From: Pseudomonadota bacterium
GTDB taxonomy: Bacteria > Pseudomonadota > Gammaproteobacteria > Nitrosococcales > Methylophagaceae
Assembly: GCA_030576275.1 (NCBI GenBank)
Contig: JALIBN010000012.1
Coordinates: forward strand, 1 to 64,000
DNA length: 64,000 bases
Direction of reading: 5' to 3'
Shown here: positions 10,201 to 23,127 of the stretch, one piece after another
Position numbering within the stretch: the first letter of the stretch is position 1
Layout of the letters: every line of letters begins with the position of its first letter
Notes under the pieces: model-generated
The model's input: only the letters and a program-made list of their open reading frames with translations
Database searches by the model: none
What the model was told of the DNA's origin: nothing
Position numbers and translations under genes: made by a program

Positions 10201-11271
10201 CTATTTTTGGTGGTATGGTTCACTCAACGTATGTACCGAGTTAACTAACCTTTCCATCTTTTCAGGCGCAATCGTTGGATGAATACCATGACCCAAATTA
10301 AAGACATGGCCTGTTTCACCCTTGCCAAAGCGAGCTAGTACACTGGCGACTTCTTGTTCTACACGATCAGCAGAAGCATAAAGCACGCAAGGATCCATAT
10401 TACCTTGCAAGGTCACTTTATCGCCAACACGTTGTCGTGCTAGACCAAGATCAGTTGTCCAATCAAGACCAATAGCATCAACGCCAGTTTGTGCCATCAG
10501 TTCTAACCATTGACCACCGCCTTTAGTAAACATCGTAACAGGCACTATACGACCTTCACTTTCACGAGTTAATCCAGAGATGATTTTTTGCATATAGGCG
10601 AGAGAAAATTCTTGATAATTTTCAGTACTCAATGCGCCACCCCAAGTATCAAATAACATGATTGCTTGAGCGCCAGCAGCGATCTGAGCATTCAAATATG
10701 CTGTAACTGAATCAGCTAATACATTCAGTAAGGCATGCATTTGCTTTGGTGCATCAAACATCATGCCTTTGACTTTGGCAAAATCTTTACTCGAACTACC
10801 TTCCACCATGTAACACGCTAAGGTCCATGGACTACCACTAAAACCAATTAGTGGTACTTTACCGTCAATTTCACGCCTGGCTAAACGAATCGCATCCATC
10901 ACATAACCCAGATTATCTTCCATATCTGGCACGCCAAGCTTAGCAATATCAGCCGCTGACTTAATAATATTAGTGAATTTAGGACCTTCGCCAGCAACAA
11001 AATGTAAACCCAGTCCCATTGCATCTGGAATAGTCAGAATATCTGAAAAGATAATCGCCGCATCTAAATCAAAACGCCGTAGCGGCTGCATTGTCACTTC
11101 GGCGGCTAGTTCTGGCGTAGTACACAAGGTCATAAAATCGCCCGCTTTCGCTCGTACTTCACGGTACTCAGGCAAATAACGACCTGCTTGTCGCATAACC
11201 CATACTGGCGTTTTATCTACTGGTTGACGTTGTAAAGCTCGTAAATAGCGATCATTTTTTAATTCTGGCAC
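10201..11271 (-). CDS. hemE: Uroporphyrinogen decarboxylase HemE
   Basis: Removes four acetate carboxyls from uroporphyrinogen III to give coproporphyrinogen III in haem synthesis; cytoplasmic and cofactor-free. The 356 residues carry both signatures: [16 protein letters not shown] near the N-terminus with the substrate-binding arginines, and [16 protein letters not shown] in the middle. Length is normal. Translation starts at GTG (11271) behind AAGGA, six bases away. It follows gltD in the same direction after 49 bases and may be read through from the gltBD transcript. Confidence 0.97.
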   Translation of the reverse strand: MPELKNDRYLRALQRQPVDKTPVWVMRQAGRYLPEYREVRAKAGDFMTLCTTPELAAEVTMQPLRRFDLDAAIIFSDILTIPDAMGLGLHFVAGEGPKFTNIIKSAADIAKLGVPDMEDNLGYVMDAIRLARREIDGKVPLIGFSGSPWTLACYMVEGSSSKDFAKVKGMMFDAPKQMHALLNVLADSVTAYLNAQIAAGAQAIMLFDTWGGALSTENYQEFSLAYMQKIISGLTRESEGRIVPVTMFTKGGGQWLELMAQTGVDAIGLDWTTDLGLARQRVGDKVTLQGNMDPCVLYASADRVEQEVASVLARFGKGETGHVFNLGHGIHPTIAPEKMERLVNSVHTLSEPYHQK

Positions 11272-11320
11272 TGTAATCCTTCGACGTTTTTTGTTCTGAA
11301 TTCTAGGCGCGGCCTAATAA

Positions 11321-12757
<1,437 letters not shown>

Positions 12758-15700
12758 TTATGCTGCTTTGCTTGGTGAGGACGACAGCAAGGTTGCTAGC
12801 GCTGCCGCTTTCGGTTTAACCAACCAGAATTGTTGCAAGCGTTGCTCGAACATATCTAACAATTGGTTACCCCAGTCACTGCCTGTTTCACGGACGTGAT
12901 CTTCAATCAAACCTTTCAAATGCAAGACATGTTCAGATAAGTCACTGTTATTCATTCGAATCAATTCAACTAGTTCAGGGTTATAACGTTTGTCAAAGGT
13001 ATCTTCGACATCAAGTACGTAAGCAAAACCACCAGTCATTCCAGCACCGAAGTTCAAGCCAGACTCACCTAATACCGCAACAACACCACCAGTCATATAT
13101 TCACAACCGTGGTCTCCAATGCCTTCAACTATTGCCGTTGCACCCGAGTTACGAACAGCAAAGCGTTCGCCAGCCATACCCGCAGCATATAATTTACCGC
13201 CAGTCGCACCATATAAACAGGTATTACCCATAATGCTCGCTTGTTGCGTTGCAAAATGACTTTCTGGTGATGGGTAGATAACGAGCTTGCCCGCCGCCAT
13301 ACCTTTACCAACATAATCATTGGCATCACCTTCTAAGCGCATTTCTAAACCACCCGCGTTCCACACGCCAAAGCTTTGGCCTGCCGAACCTTTAAGTTGC
13401 ATTCTTATAGGCGCATCACTCATGCCATAGTTGCCGTGATGACGGGCAATTTCGCCCGAAATACGTGCGCCAATAGAACGGTTAATATTACGAATATCAT
13501 ACTCAAAGAATCCGCCTGTTTTATTGGCAATGGCATCTTTCATGTCAACGATCATTTGTTCCGCTAATTCGCCTTTGTCATAAGGCGTATTTTTTGGCGC
13601 TACGCAATATTGTGGTTTATCGCTAGCAACACCTGCGTTTGATAATAATGGCGTAAGATCAAGTTTGCGTTGTTTATCGGTGATACCAGGCAAGATTTCA
13701 AGCAGATCAGTACGACCAATCAACTCCGCCATACTGCTCACACCAAGAATGGCTAACCATTCTTGTGTTTCACGGGCAACAAACTGGAAGTAGTTCATCA
13801 CCATTTGAGGCAATCCAATAAAGTGTTTGCTGCGTAAGGCATCATTTTGAGTTGCAACACCGGTTGCACAGTTATTTAAGTGACAAATTCGCAAGAATTT
13901 ACAGCCTAAGGCCACCATTGGACCAGTACCAAAGCCAAAACTTTCAGCGCCTAAGATTGCGGCCTTAATAACATCAAGCCCTGTTTTTAAACCACCATCT
14001 GTTTGCAGGCGAACTTTGTCACGCAAATCATTAGCACGTAGCGTCTGATGTGTTTCACTCAAGCCTAACTCCCAAGGGCCACCAGCATATTTAACTGATG
14101 ACAATGGGCTTGCCGCCGTACCACCGTCATAGCCTGAAATAGTAATTAAATCAGCATAGGCTTTAGCTACACCAGCAGCAATCGTACCTACTCCGGCTTC
14201 AGAAACTAATTTCACTGAGATTAACGCGGCAGGATTCACTTGTTTCAAATCAAAAATTAGCTGTGCTAAATCTTCGATTGAATAAATATCATGATGCGGC
14301 GGCGGTGAAATCAGGGTAACGCCAGGAACCGAATGACGCAAAGTAGCAATCATTTGATTAACCTTACCACCTGGTAATTGACCTCCTTCACCTGGTTTAG
14401 CACCTTGGGCTACTTTGATCTGTAAAACTTCAGCATTAACCAAATAGTTTGGCGTTACACCAAAACGACCCGAAGCAACTTGCTTGATTTTAGAAACACG
14501 TTCCGTTCCATAACGAGCAGGATCTTCACCACCCTCACCAGAATTAGACCGCCCACCTAAGCGGTTCATCGCCGTTGCCATTGCTTCATGCGCTTCTGGT
14601 GATAAGGCACCTAAAGACATACCGGCACTATCAAAACGGGACAAGATTTTAGCTATCGGCTCAACTTGTTCTAATACTAGCGGTACATCAGCAGCTTTAA
14701 GCCCCAATAAATCACGCAATACCATCGCAGGACGCTCATTAACTAAAGCTGCATAGGTTTTATAATCATCATAATTACCACCTTGTACTGCTTTTTGTAG
14801 CGTACCAATAATATCTGGGTTGTAAGCATGATATTCGCCGCCGTGAACAAATTTCAATAAACCGCCTTGCTCGCGTTTTTTGCGATTATTCCAAGCACGA
14901 TCTGCGACTGATTGTTGCTCAGCCTGCAGTTCTTCAAAGCCCGTGCCACTGATACGGCTAGTCGTAGCAGTAAAGCACTTATCCACTACGGCTTCATTTA
15001 ATCCGATAATTTCATACAACTGACCACCACGATAGCTTGCTATGGTGGAAATACCCATTTTCGAAATAATCTTGAATAAGCCTTTATCGATACCTTTGCG
15101 GTAACGTTTACACACTTCAGGACGTGATAATTCTTGAATTTCACCGGTGCCAATCAAATCATTCAATGTGGCGTAAGCTAAATAAGGATAAACAGCGGTT
15201 GCACCGTTGCCTATCAATACCGCAAAGTGATGTGAATCACGTGCCGTTGCTGTTTCAACCACAATATTGGCATTGCAACGTAAACCCGCTTTAATTAAAT
15301 GCTGATGCACCGCGCCAGTCGCTAATAAAGCGTGAACCGGTAATTGTTCTTTTGTTACGCCGCGATCACTCAATATCACAATAACCACGCCATCACGCAC
15401 TGCTTGTTCAGCCTGTTCGACAACAGCATCAATTGCCGCTTCCAAACCTATTGATGCTGAATAAGCCAATGAAATAGTGACTGTTTTGTATTCGCTATTA
15501 CTTTCACCTAATGTAATTAATTGGTGGAAGCGGCTTTCAGACAATACTGGCGAATTAACCACGACGCGTTGGGCGTGATCGGCCGCTTCTTCAAACAGAT
15601 TACGTTCTTGGCCAAAACAGGTTTCCAATGACATCACAATATTTTCGCGTAGTGGATCAATCGGTGGATTGGTCACCTGTGCAAACTGTTGGCGGAAATA

Positions 15701-17230
15701 ATCAAACAATGAACGTTCACGTTGTGACATAACCGCAAACGGGGTGTCATCACCCATTGAACCCATCGCTTCTTGTCCAGACTCACCTAAAACACGAATA
15801 ACTTGATCGCGCTCTTCATAGCTTATTTGGAACAATTTTTCGTAAGTAGTAAGGTCACCACCTTCAAGTGTAGGCAAGGTTTCATCATCAGCCTTGTCTT
15901 CTAAGCGTTGCAGATGTGTTTCGATCCATTCGCGGTAAGGCTGCGCTTTTTTCAATGCATTATTAATGTCTTCAGGCAATAAGAACTCACCTGTAGAAGT
16001 ATCGACCGCCAACATTTGTCCTGGTTTTAAACGACCTTTAGCGACAACATCTTCAGGTTTATATTTATAGACACCGACTTCAGAAGCAATCGTAATATGA
16101 CGATCTTTAGTGATGATATAACGTGCTGGACGCAGACCATTACGATCTAAAGTACAAGCAGCATATCGACCATTGGTTAATACTACGCCAGCGGGACCAT
16201 CCCAAGGCTCCATGTGCATAGAATTGTAGTCATAAAAGGCTTTCAGGTCTTTATCCATGGTGTTGTCATTCTGCCATGCCGCAGGCACTAACAAACGCAT
16301 CGCTCGGAACATGTTGACGCCACCGGCCATTAAGGCTTCCAACATATTATCCATGCTCGATGAATCTGATCCTGTCACGCCAACAAGTGGACGAATATCA
16401 TCCATATTGTCGATCAATGACGTAGCAAATTTGGCACCACGAGCCAAAGCCCAGTTACGGTTACCTTGCACTGTGTTAATTTCACCATTGTGAGCTAAAT
16501 AACGGAAAGGTTGTGCCAATTTCCATTGTGGCCACGTATTGGTAGAAAAACGCTGATGAAACACACAGATAGCGGTCTCCATACGTTTATCTTTCAGATC
16601 TTTATAAAAGATAGGTAGATACGAAGGCATAACCAAACCTTTGTACGACACAACTTGTGATGACAAGGTTGGAATATAAAAAGCATCGTCATTCGTCACA
16701 GCTTTTTCAGCCAAACGACGTGCAATATATAAGTGACGTTCAAATGCCGCCACATCCATCTCCGCACCCGCATTCACAAATACCTGACGCATTATCGGCA
16801 ATAATGCCAAGGCGGTCTCGCCACATGCGACTTCAGCATCGACGGGCACATCTCGCCAGCCTAATACTTCAAGGCCTTGCGCCGTCAGTTGTTGCGTAAC
16901 AATCGCCTGATTAGTTTCGGCCTTTAAGGCATCTTGAGATAAAAATACCATACCCACGGCATAATTATCAGCTAGCGCAAAACCAAGCTCAGCGGCAATC
17001 GCACGGAAAAACCCATCGGGCTTTTTCATCAAAAGACCACAGCCGTCACCCGTCTTACCATCGGCACCAATTGCACCACGATGCGTTAGATTACCTAATG
17101 CTTCAATCGCAGTTTCAACTAACCAATGACTAGGCTTGCCATCCATCTGAGCGATCAGACCGAAGCCGCAGTTATCTTTTTCAAATTCTGGCCGATAAAG
17201 GCCTTGTGTTAATTCTGTTGGCTGACTCAC
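12758..17230 (-). CDS. gltB: Glutamate synthase large (alpha) subunit GltB
   Basis: Makes two glutamates from glutamine and 2-oxoglutarate. Domains in order: class-II glutamine amidotransferase with catalytic Cys21 in KDNCGFGL (the first 20 residues are the propeptide normally removed), a central linker domain, the FMN-binding synthase barrel ([33 protein letters not shown]), the 3Fe-4S motif [12 protein letters not shown], and the C-terminal GXGXG beta-helix domain. 1490 residues is standard. Start is GTG at 17230, seven bases after AAGGT. A leader hairpin lies at 17263-17292. With amtB and glnK nearby, this region covers uptake, sensing and assimilation of ammonium. Confidence 0.98.
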   Translation of the reverse strand: MSQPTELTQGLYRPEFEKDNCGFGLIAQMDGKPSHWLVETAIEALGNLTHRGAIGADGKTGDGCGLLMKKPDGFFRAIAAELGFALADNYAVGMVFLSQDALKAETNQAIVTQQLTAQGLEVLGWRDVPVDAEVACGETALALLPIMRQVFVNAGAEMDVAAFERHLYIARRLAEKAVTNDDAFYIPTLSSQVVSYKGLVMPSYLPIFYKDLKDKRMETAICVFHQRFSTNTWPQWKLAQPFRYLAHNGEINTVQGNRNWALARGAKFATSLIDNMDDIRPLVGVTGSDSSSMDNMLEALMAGGVNMFRAMRLLVPAAWQNDNTMDKDLKAFYDYNSMHMEPWDGPAGVVLTNGRYAACTLDRNGLRPARYIITKDRHITIASEVGVYKYKPEDVVAKGRLKPGQMLAVDTSTGEFLLPEDINNALKKAQPYREWIETHLQRLEDKADDETLPTLEGGDLTTYEKLFQISYEERDQVIRVLGESGQEAMGSMGDDTPFAVMSQRERSLFDYFRQQFAQVTNPPIDPLRENIVMSLETCFGQERNLFEEAADHAQRVVVNSPVLSESRFHQLITLGESNSEYKTVTISLAYSASIGLEAAIDAVVEQAEQAVRDGVVIVILSDRGVTKEQLPVHALLATGAVHQHLIKAGLRCNANIVVETATARDSHHFAVLIGNGATAVYPYLAYATLNDLIGTGEIQELSRPEVCKRYRKGIDKGLFKIISKMGISTIASYRGGQLYEIIGLNEAVVDKCFTATTSRISGTGFEELQAEQQSVADRAWNNRKKREQGGLLKFVHGGEYHAYNPDIIGTLQKAVQGGNYDDYKTYAALVNERPAMVLRDLLGLKAADVPLVLEQVEPIAKILSRFDSAGMSLGALSPEAHEAMATAMNRLGGRSNSGEGGEDPARYGTERVSKIKQVASGRFGVTPNYLVNAEVLQIKVAQGAKPGEGGQLPGGKVNQMIATLRHSVPGVTLISPPPHHDIYSIEDLAQLIFDLKQVNPAALISVKLVSEAGVGTIAAGVAKAYADLITISGYDGGTAASPLSSVKYAGGPWELGLSETHQTLRANDLRDKVRLQTDGGLKTGLDVIKAAILGAESFGFGTGPMVALGCKFLRICHLNNCATGVATQNDALRSKHFIGLPQMVMNYFQFVARETQEWLAILGVSSMAELIGRTDLLEILPGITDKQRKLDLTPLLSNAGVASDKPQYCVAPKNTPYDKGELAEQMIVDMKDAIANKTGGFFEYDIRNINRSIGARISGEIARHHGNYGMSDAPIRMQLKGSAGQSFGVWNAGGLEMRLEGDANDYVGKGMAAGKLVIYPSPESHFATQQASIMGNTCLYGATGGKLYAAGMAGERFAVRNSGATAIVEGIGDHGCEYMTGGVVAVLGESGLNFGAGMTGGFAYVLDVEDTFDKRYNPELVELIRMNNSDLSEHVLHLKGLIEDHVRETGSDWGNQLLDMFEQRLQQFWLVKPKAAALATLLSSSPSKAA

Positions 17231-17262
17231 GTCCGTACCTTCAAATGACAGTTAGCGCCTGT

Positions 17263-17292
17263 CTCCTCGTCACCCAAAATATAGATGAGGAG
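17263..17292 (-). promoter_or_regulatory. Hairpin in the gltB leader
   Basis: On the minus strand, CTCCTCATC pairs with GACGAGGAG (8 of 9 positions, 12-base loop), 33 bases before the gltB GTG. There is no U-run, so it is not a simple terminator. One arm contains GAGGAG, which resembles a ribosome site. A role in gltB expression is inference only. Confidence 0.35.
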
Positions 17293-17466
17293 CACTGCCT
17301 TTAGAAATAAAAGACGGCAAATTGGATACCCTATTATAGCTATTGATCTAACACCATTCAATCACTAGACGATTTTTTACATGCTTGATATCCCCTACAA
17401 ACTTCCCTAATTTCAATAAAATAGCTAAAATGTTATGTTGCTTTAAAGAAATATAATGGAAAAATC

Positions 17467-17958
17467 ATGGATAAACCGGTAATTGGCGTTGTCATGGGAA
17501 GTAATAGTGACTGGCCTGTAATGCAAAAAGCAGTTGAGCAACTTGAAGCCTTTGGCATTTCTTATGAAGCCAAAGTCGTTTCCGCACATCGCACACCTGA
17601 TGTACTCACGGAATATGCTGTCACAGCTAAAGATAGAGGCATCTCCTGCATTATTGCTGGCGCAGGTGGTGCGGCTCATTTACCGGGTATGTTAGCGGCA
17701 AATACCATACTACCAGTGTTGGGCGTACCAGTACCATCACGCTATCTAAAAGGACAAGACTCCTTATTATCGATAGTGCAAATGCCAAAAGGTATTCCTG
17801 TTGCAACTTTTGCAATTGGAGAAGCAGGCGCTGCTAATGCCGCATTATTTGCTATCGCACAATTAGCAACAACTGATAGCGATCTCGCTACAAAACTCGA
17901 ACAATTCCGCAAAGATCAACATAAAGCGGTTTTAAATATGACGCTTCCTCCGCAATAA
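17467..17958 (+). CDS. purE: N5-carboxyaminoimidazole ribonucleotide mutase PurE
   Basis: Converts N5-CAIR to 4-carboxy-AIR in purine synthesis. The 163 residues contain [13 protein letters not shown] (phosphate-binding loop), SAHRTPD with the catalytic-site histidine, and [12 protein letters not shown]. It is a class-I (bacterial) PurE by length and motifs. It is 29 bases upstream of purK, which supplies its substrate, so the two act as one unit. The divergent promoter region (17231-17466) is shared with gltB. Confidence 0.97.
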   Translation: MDKPVIGVVMGSNSDWPVMQKAVEQLEAFGISYEAKVVSAHRTPDVLTEYAVTAKDRGISCIIAGAGGAAHLPGMLAANTILPVLGVPVPSRYLKGQDSLLSIVQMPKGIPVATFAIGEAGAANAALFAIAQLATTDSDLATKLEQFRKDQHKAVLNMTLPPQ

Positions 17959-17987
17959 CGCCTTACTTAAACTAAAGACTCACAACT

Positions 17988-19118
17988 ATGATATTACCTG
18001 GCGCAACTCTCGGCATGCTCGGCGGCGGCCAATTAGGCCGTATGTTTACCACCGCGGCTCAAACTATGGGCTATAACGTCATCGTATTAGATCCTGATGC
18101 CAATAGTCCTGCAGGCATTATTGCTGACCAGCATATCTGTGCAAAATACACCGATGAAACCGCATTGCAACAACTGGCTGAACTATGCGATGCCGTCACC
18201 ACCGAATTTGAAAATATTCCTGCTACAACCTTGTCTTTTCTAGAAGCTCAAACCGTTGTTCACCCATCATCACAAGCGCTGGCAACCACTCAAAATCGAA
18301 TCGTAGAAAAACAATTTATTGCCTCACTTGGTATTCCTGTTGCACCATTTGCCGCCATTCGTTCAATAAATGATATTGATGCGATTGCTGACAGTTTTCA
18401 ACTGCCCGCTATCTTAAAAGTGGCTAACTTTGGTTACGATGGTAAAGGCCAAGTCGTCTGTGAAACAATTGAAGCTGTACGCCAAGCATTCCAAGCGTTA
18501 GGTGAAGTTGAATGTGTGCTAGAACAGCGCATCAACCTTGAACGAGAAGTTTCTACGGTGTTAGCGCGAGGTCAATCAGGTAATATTACAAACTTTCCTT
18601 TAGCTGAAAACGTACATATCAATGGTATTTTGCACGCGACAACGGTTCCGAGTAGTGTACCCGTACAACAGGCACAGACAGCTATTCAAATGGCTGATAA
18701 AATCGCTGAAGGCTTAGGTTATGTTGGCATCATGGCTGTAGAGTTTTTCATTTCTCAAGAAGGCGATGTAATCGCTAATGAAATAGCACCTCGGCCACAT
18801 AACTCAGGCCATTTCACTCTTGATGCCTGTGAAACATCACAATTTGAACAACAAGTACGTATGTTATGCGGCTTACCGTCTGGCAACTGTGAACTTAAAT
18901 CCCCCGTAGTGATGATAAATATTCTCGGCGATATCTGGGGAAGTAGCGTGCCGCATTGGGATACATTGCTGTCGAGACCGAATAACAAACTACATTTATA
19001 TGGTAAGAAAGAAGCGCGCCCTGGTCGAAAAATGGGTCACTTCAATGTGCTCGCCACTAGCATTGAACAAGCGGCAACCATTGCAGTCCAATCCTTTGAA
19101 AACTTGAAAGCGGACTAA
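17988..19118 (+). CDS. purK: N5-carboxyaminoimidazole ribonucleotide synthase PurK
   Basis: ATP-grasp enzyme making N5-CAIR from AIR, bicarbonate and ATP. The 376 residues begin with the family pattern LGMLGGGQLGRMF (N-terminal Rossmann-like domain), followed by the ATP-grasp core with KVANFGYDGKGQ and the metal-binding NEIAPRPHNSGH. Length is normal. It is the downstream partner of purE. Confidence 0.97.
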   Translation: MILPGATLGMLGGGQLGRMFTTAAQTMGYNVIVLDPDANSPAGIIADQHICAKYTDETALQQLAELCDAVTTEFENIPATTLSFLEAQTVVHPSSQALATTQNRIVEKQFIASLGIPVAPFAAIRSINDIDAIADSFQLPAILKVANFGYDGKGQVVCETIEAVRQAFQALGEVECVLEQRINLEREVSTVLARGQSGNITNFPLAENVHINGILHATTVPSSVPVQQAQTAIQMADKIAEGLGYVGIMAVEFFISQEGDVIANEIAPRPHNSGHFTLDACETSQFEQQVRMLCGLPSGNCELKSPVVMINILGDIWGSSVPHWDTLLSRPNNKLHLYGKKEARPGRKMGHFNVLATSIEQAATIAVQSFENLKAD

Positions 19119-19184
19119 ATTAAAAAATCACTTGGGCATAGATCGAACAGATTTAATAACTAATGCAATTAAGAGGATATATCG

Positions 19185-19355
19185 ATGGAAGATAACAACC
19201 CGACTCAAGTTCACATCACCGATATAAAAATGCCTTTTTGGTCTATGGTCATTTTTATGGTGAAGGCATCTATCGCTTCGATTCCTGCTTTTATCATTAT
19301 ATCGATTATCGGCACGATCGTTTTTAGTGTAATTGGTGGTTTTGGGCGGTTTTAA
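19185..19355 (+). CDS. Small conserved-looking membrane protein (56 residues)
   Basis: A short open frame with ATG at 19185 and a good ribosome site (AAGAGG, eight bases away) encodes 56 residues. The first 15 are polar (MEDNNPTQVHITDIK), followed by MPFWSMVIFMVKASIASIP and a long hydrophobic stretch ending GGFGRF. I recall similar ITDI-MPF-SMV-FMVK small proteins in other gammaproteobacteria, of unknown function; this could not be checked. It lies 66 bases after purK in the same direction and ends before a strong hairpin at 19409, consistent with being the last gene of the purEK transcript. Confidence 0.7.
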   Translation: MEDNNPTQVHITDIKMPFWSMVIFMVKASIASIPAFIIISIIGTIVFSVIGGFGRF

Positions 19356-19408
19356 TTTTTCAGAATACTCGACTTAAACAAGAATATCAGCCTTTAAATC
19401 TTACTAAA

Positions 19409-19431
19409 GGACGGGATAAAAGATCCCGTCC
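19409..19431. terminator. Strong hairpin between the small membrane gene and ychF
   Basis: A perfect 9-bp stem (GGACGGGAT / ATCCCGTCC) with a 5-base loop lies between two convergent genes. T-runs are weak on both sides (GGACTTAGATTTTA on plus, TTTAGTAAG on minus), so it may act in both directions with modest efficiency. Confidence 0.65.
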
Positions 19432-19467
19432 GGACTTAGATTTTATGCTGTAAAAGTAAGGCCTTAA

Positions 19468-20559
19468 TTAAACATTAAAACGGAAATGCATTACATCACC
19501 ATCTTTGATAATGTAATCTTTACCCTCTAAACGCCATTTACCGGCATCTTTTGCGCCTTGCTCACCTTTATTGTGAATATAGTCCTCATAACCAATAACT
19601 TCAGCTCGAATAAAGCCTTTTTCAAAGTCGGTATGAATAACGCCGGCACCTTGTGGTGCAGTAGCACCAACACGTACCGTCCAAGCGCGCACTTCTTTAA
19701 CGCCAGCAGTGAAATAGGTTTGTAATCCCAATAAAGAATAACCGCTGCGAATCACTCGGTTTAAACCAGGCTCATCTTGACCAAGTTCAGCTAAAAACTC
19801 ATTTTTTTCTTCATCATCCAGTTCGGCTATCTCAGATTCTATGGCGGCACAAATACTAACTATAGGTGCGCCTTCTTTTGCTGCGTATGCGGTCAAAGCG
19901 TCCAACAGTGGATTATTTTCAAAGCCATCTTCCGCGACATTCGCAATATACATCGTTGGCTTGATAGTGATCAGGTGAACCTCGTTCAACAATACCATTT
20001 GCTCAGCATCTAAGGTCATCGTTCTGACCAACTGACCTTGGTTAAGCACTTCACAAATTTCAGTTAATAATTCAAGTCGAGCTTTCGCTGTTTTATCGCC
20101 ACCTTTTGCATCACGAGTGGTCTTAGTAATTGCTTTTTCGACGCTTTCTAAATCAGCGAGGCACAACTCTGTATTAATGACTTCAACGTCATCAAGTGGA
20201 GAGACCTTGTTCGCCACGTGAATAACATTGTCATCTTCAAAACAACGTACAACATGGGCAATAGCATCTGTTTCACGGATGTTGGCAAGGAACTTATTAC
20301 CTAGACCTTCACCTTTTGATGCGCCAGCAACTAAACCAGCGATATCTACAAACTCCATGGTCGTTGGCAATATCCGTTCAGGTTTAACAAAAATCGCTAA
20401 TGCATCCATCCGCGGATCAGGTACAGGCACAATGCCAACATTAGGTTCAATCGTACAAAACGGATAGTTTTGTGCATCAATACCAGCTTCTGTCAGCGCA
20501 TTAAATAAGGTTGATTTACCAACATTGGGCAGGCCTACTATGCCGCATTTAAATCCCAT
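19468..20559 (-). CDS. ychF: Redox-regulated ATPase YchF
   Basis: Obg-related P-loop protein that prefers ATP to GTP and binds ribosomes; linked to oxidative stress response in E. coli. The 363 residues have the G1 loop [15 protein letters not shown] (9-23), the switch region [19 protein letters not shown], a coiled-coil insertion, and a C-terminal TGS-like domain ending [17 protein letters not shown]. Full length. It ends the minus-strand run lolB-ispE-prs-rplY-pth-ychF, 8 bases after pth. Confidence 0.97.
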   Translation of the reverse strand: MGFKCGIVGLPNVGKSTLFNALTEAGIDAQNYPFCTIEPNVGIVPVPDPRMDALAIFVKPERILPTTMEFVDIAGLVAGASKGEGLGNKFLANIRETDAIAHVVRCFEDDNVIHVANKVSPLDDVEVINTELCLADLESVEKAITKTTRDAKGGDKTAKARLELLTEICEVLNQGQLVRTMTLDAEQMVLLNEVHLITIKPTMYIANVAEDGFENNPLLDALTAYAAKEGAPIVSICAAIESEIAELDDEEKNEFLAELGQDEPGLNRVIRSGYSLLGLQTYFTAGVKEVRAWTVRVGATAPQGAGVIHTDFEKGFIRAEVIGYEDYIHNKGEQGAKDAGKWRLEGKDYIIKDGDVMHFRFNV

Positions 20560-20567
20560 GATATTTC

Positions 20568-21140
20568 CTATTGTGAATGTAGCCAGTTCATGGCTTTGTC
20601 TAAATTGCCTGATACTATATCTGGCAGAACCCTTAGCGAATTATCTATTGCCGTGAGAATAAGTTGGCGATCTGGCTGCGACGGTTTACTCAATACATAA
20701 TCGGCGACGTGACGACTGTCTCCGGGATGATCAATACCTAAGCGACAGCGCAAAAAATCCTTACTTCCTGTTTGGGTAATAATGTCACGCAAGCCATTAT
20801 GACCGCCATGGCCGCCACCGCGTTTTAAGCGAGCAATACCAGTAGCCAAGTCAAGCTCGTCATGAATGATCAGTGTATTCGTTAAGGGGATTTTGTAAAA
20901 ATTGGCTAATGCTGCTACTGATTGCCCACTGCGATTCATAAATACTAGTGGTTTGAGCAGAAATAGTTTATGTTCAGAAAATTGGCACTGAGCCAACTGG
21001 CCATTAAATTTACTGTCAACGAAAAACGTTGCCGATAAATCATGTGCCAGCTGGTCCAGCCACCAAAAGCCAACATTATGTCGGGTGTGTTCATATTGAG
21101 GACCGGGATTGCCCAATCCAGCGATTAACCAGTTAGCCAC
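20568..21140 (-). CDS. pth: Peptidyl-tRNA hydrolase Pth
   Basis: Releases peptides from prematurely dropped peptidyl-tRNA. In 190 residues: [19 protein letters not shown] with catalytic His21, the Asn of [14 protein letters not shown], and [11 protein letters not shown]. Starts with GTG at 21140, five bases after GAGGAG. Sits between rplY and ychF, the usual gammaproteobacterial order. Confidence 0.97.
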   Translation of the reverse strand: MANWLIAGLGNPGPQYEHTRHNVGFWWLDQLAHDLSATFFVDSKFNGQLAQCQFSEHKLFLLKPLVFMNRSGQSVAALANFYKIPLTNTLIIHDELDLATGIARLKRGGGHGGHNGLRDIITQTGSKDFLRCRLGIDHPGDSRHVADYVLSKPSQPDRQLILTAIDNSLRVLPDIVSGNLDKAMNWLHSQ

Positions 21141-21172
21141 TCACGCTCCTCAATTATTACTACTGAAAAGTA

Positions 21173-21850
21173 TTACTCTGCTTCAGCAGTGTCAACCGCT
21201 TCATCTTCATCTTGGTCTTCATCAACATCTGCAGCAGGGCCACGAGGAGCATGAATACTAACAACAGCTTGGTCATAAGAAGAACGTTCGCCTTCTTCTA
21301 ACTCTTCATCTTGGTTATGAGATAAAGCGTTTAGTGTTACACCAGCTGGTAATACAAGTTCAGATAAATGAATTGCTTCATCCATATCCAGTTTAGATAG
21401 ATCAATGTCGATAGACTCAGGTAAATCTTTTGGTAAACAAGAGACTTCAACCTCTGACATTAAGTGAGCAATTAAACCGCCCGATTTAACACCAGGAGCA
21501 ACATCTTCACCAATGAAATGCAGTGGTATATTCATTGTTAATGCATGATTTGCACTAACACGTAAGAAATCTGCATGCATAATTTTTACATCACTTGCAG
21601 GATGACGTTGTAAGTCTTTCAAAACAACTTGTTGTTTTTTACCATCAACATTTAGTGTCAAAATGTGAGAATAGAATGCATCTTCAGCAAGGTGACGTAA
21701 AAACTTGTTGTGCTCTACGGTAATCGAAATCGGTGCTTCTTCAGATCCGTATACAATCGCTGGAACATTACCCGCATGACGAAGACGGCGGCTCGCACCC
21801 TTCCCTAAGTCAGTACGTAGTTCAGCTTGAACTTCAAATAAATTTTTCAT
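21173..21850 (-). CDS. rplY: 50S ribosomal protein L25/general stress protein Ctc
   Basis: 5S rRNA-binding ribosomal protein of the two-domain Ctc type. The N-terminal L25 domain (FEVQAELRTDLGKGASRRLRH, then VPAIVYG) binds 5S rRNA; the C-terminal TL5 domain follows, and the tail is strongly acidic (VDEDQDEDEAVDTAEAE). The ATG at 21850 (225 residues) was chosen over upstream 21889 because it gives the family N-terminus and has GGAG just before it. It is separated from prs by a leader with its own hairpin. Confidence 0.95.
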   Translation of the reverse strand: MKNLFEVQAELRTDLGKGASRRLRHAGNVPAIVYGSEEAPISITVEHNKFLRHLAEDAFYSHILTLNVDGKKQQVVLKDLQRHPASDVKIMHADFLRVSANHALTMNIPLHFIGEDVAPGVKSGGLIAHLMSEVEVSCLPKDLPESIDIDLSKLDMDEAIHLSELVLPAGVTLNALSHNQDEELEEGERSSYDQAVVSIHAPRGPAADVDEDQDEDEAVDTAEAE

Positions 21851-21890
21851 TGTTTTCTCCAAAATCATGAACAAAAATAATTTGTCCATT

Positions 21891-21911
21891 AAAAATACCG
21901 CCTTACGGCGG
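21891..21911 (-). promoter_or_regulatory. Hairpin with U-run in the rplY leader
   Basis: On the minus strand CCGCC-GTAA-GGCGG is followed by TATTTTT, a short terminator-like structure about 40 bases before the rplY start and after prs. It could end prs transcription or act as an attenuator. L25 leaders are known to control rplY in other gammaproteobacteria; whether this is such a leader is inference. Confidence 0.45.
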
Positions 21912-21996
21912 CGCTTTGCCTCCCCGCGACCAGGGTCAGCATATAAAGAACATAAACTGCTCTTTGCAACCCGCTAAACAATTATTTTTAGCGTGG

Positions 21997-22983
21997 TTAA
22001 TCCATATACAAGGAGCTAACAGATTCCTCGTTACTTATTCTATACATCGCTTCAGCTAGCATTTCAGCAATACTTAACTGGCGAATAGTCTTACAATTTC
22101 GGGCATTTTCTTGTAGTGGGATGGTGTCTGTAACAATCAGTTCATCTAATACCGACGCTTCAAGATTATCAATCGCGGCTCCAGATAAAACGGCGTGAGT
22201 ACAATAAGCAACTACATGTGTCGCACCCTGTTTTTTCAACGCTTCAGCCGCTGCGCACAAAGTGCCCGCAGTATCGACCATATCATCAATCAAGATACAT
22301 GCCCGACCTTCAACCTCACCAATAATATTCATTACTTTGGCAACATTGGCTTTAGGACGACGTTTATCGATAATGGCCAGTTCAACACCTAAATGTTTTG
22401 CGAGTGCTCTTGCACGCACTACGCCACCGACATCAGGTGAAACAACCACTAAATCGTTGTATTTATGCTTCCAGATATCGCCTAGCAATACCGGTGAGGC
22501 ATATACATTATCTACTGGACAGTCGAAGAAGCCTTGGATTTGATCAGCATGTAAATCAACCGTTAGTACACGATCTGCACCAACGCCAGTCAACATATTA
22601 GCCACTACTTTAGCGCTAATCGCCACACGAGCAGAGCGTGGTCTGCGATCTTGGCGAGAATAGCCAAAATAAGGGATAACCAGAGTAATTCGTTTTGCGG
22701 ATGAGCGACGGATAGCATCTGTCATTACCATCAGCTCCATCAGATTATCATTGGTAGGGCGAGATGTTGGCTGCACAATGAACACATCTTTACCACGAAC
22801 ATGATCAAGAATTTCGACCATGATCTCACCATCACTAAACTTTTCGACCGTGGCTTTACCAAGCGGTACATTAAGAAATTGAGCGATACTTTGTGCGAGG
22901 ACTGGATGAGCGTTGCCGCTAAAAACCATCATGCTGTTATCAGCGGTGCGTTCTTGTAACTTGAGGAGTCTATTTTTTGTCAC
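21997..22983 (-). CDS. prs: Ribose-phosphate pyrophosphokinase Prs
   Basis: Makes PRPP from ribose-5-phosphate and ATP for nucleotide, His and Trp synthesis. Signatures: SDGEIMVEI, the catalytic flexible loop [13 protein letters not shown], the divalent-cation-site [17 protein letters not shown], and the PRPP loop [13 protein letters not shown]. The start is unclear: GTG at 22983 gives 328 residues, while ATG at 22932 gives 311 residues beginning MMVFSGN, closer to known Prs proteins. Neither has a good ribosome site. It lies downstream of tRNA-Gln on the same strand. Confidence 0.96.
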   Translation of the reverse strand: MTKNRLLKLQERTADNSMMVFSGNAHPVLAQSIAQFLNVPLGKATVEKFSDGEIMVEILDHVRGKDVFIVQPTSRPTNDNLMELMVMTDAIRRSSAKRITLVIPYFGYSRQDRRPRSARVAISAKVVANMLTGVGADRVLTVDLHADQIQGFFDCPVDNVYASPVLLGDIWKHKYNDLVVVSPDVGGVVRARALAKHLGVELAIIDKRRPKANVAKVMNIIGEVEGRACILIDDMVDTAGTLCAAAEALKKQGATHVVAYCTHAVLSGAAIDNLEASVLDELIVTDTIPLQENARNCKTIRQLSIAEMLAEAMYRISNEESVSSLYMD

Positions 22984-23017
22984 AGTTTATAATGCCGAAT
23001 GTTCTGTCAAAAGAGAA

Positions 23018-23092
23018 TGGCTGGGGTACCAGGATTCGAACCTGGGAATGCAAGGATCAAAACCTTGTGCCTTACCGCTTGGCGATACCCCA
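23018..23092 (-). tRNA. tRNA-Gln (anticodon TTG)
   Basis: The minus strand folds into a full cloverleaf of 75 bases including encoded CCA. The acceptor stem is TGGGGTA / TACCCCA, the anticodon loop is TTTTGAT with anticodon TTG, and the T-arm loop is TTCGAAT. It lies between ispE and prs, the usual gammaproteobacterial location of a tRNA-Gln. Confidence 0.97.
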
Positions 23093-23127
23093 ACTGTAAA
23101 AAAATCATTCTAACATTTGCAGCCACA

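Noticed and set aside
9966-10244. 92-codon frame on the plus strand between the exporter and hemE
   Set aside because: It overlaps hemE, has no ribosome site or family pattern and reads as chance sequence.
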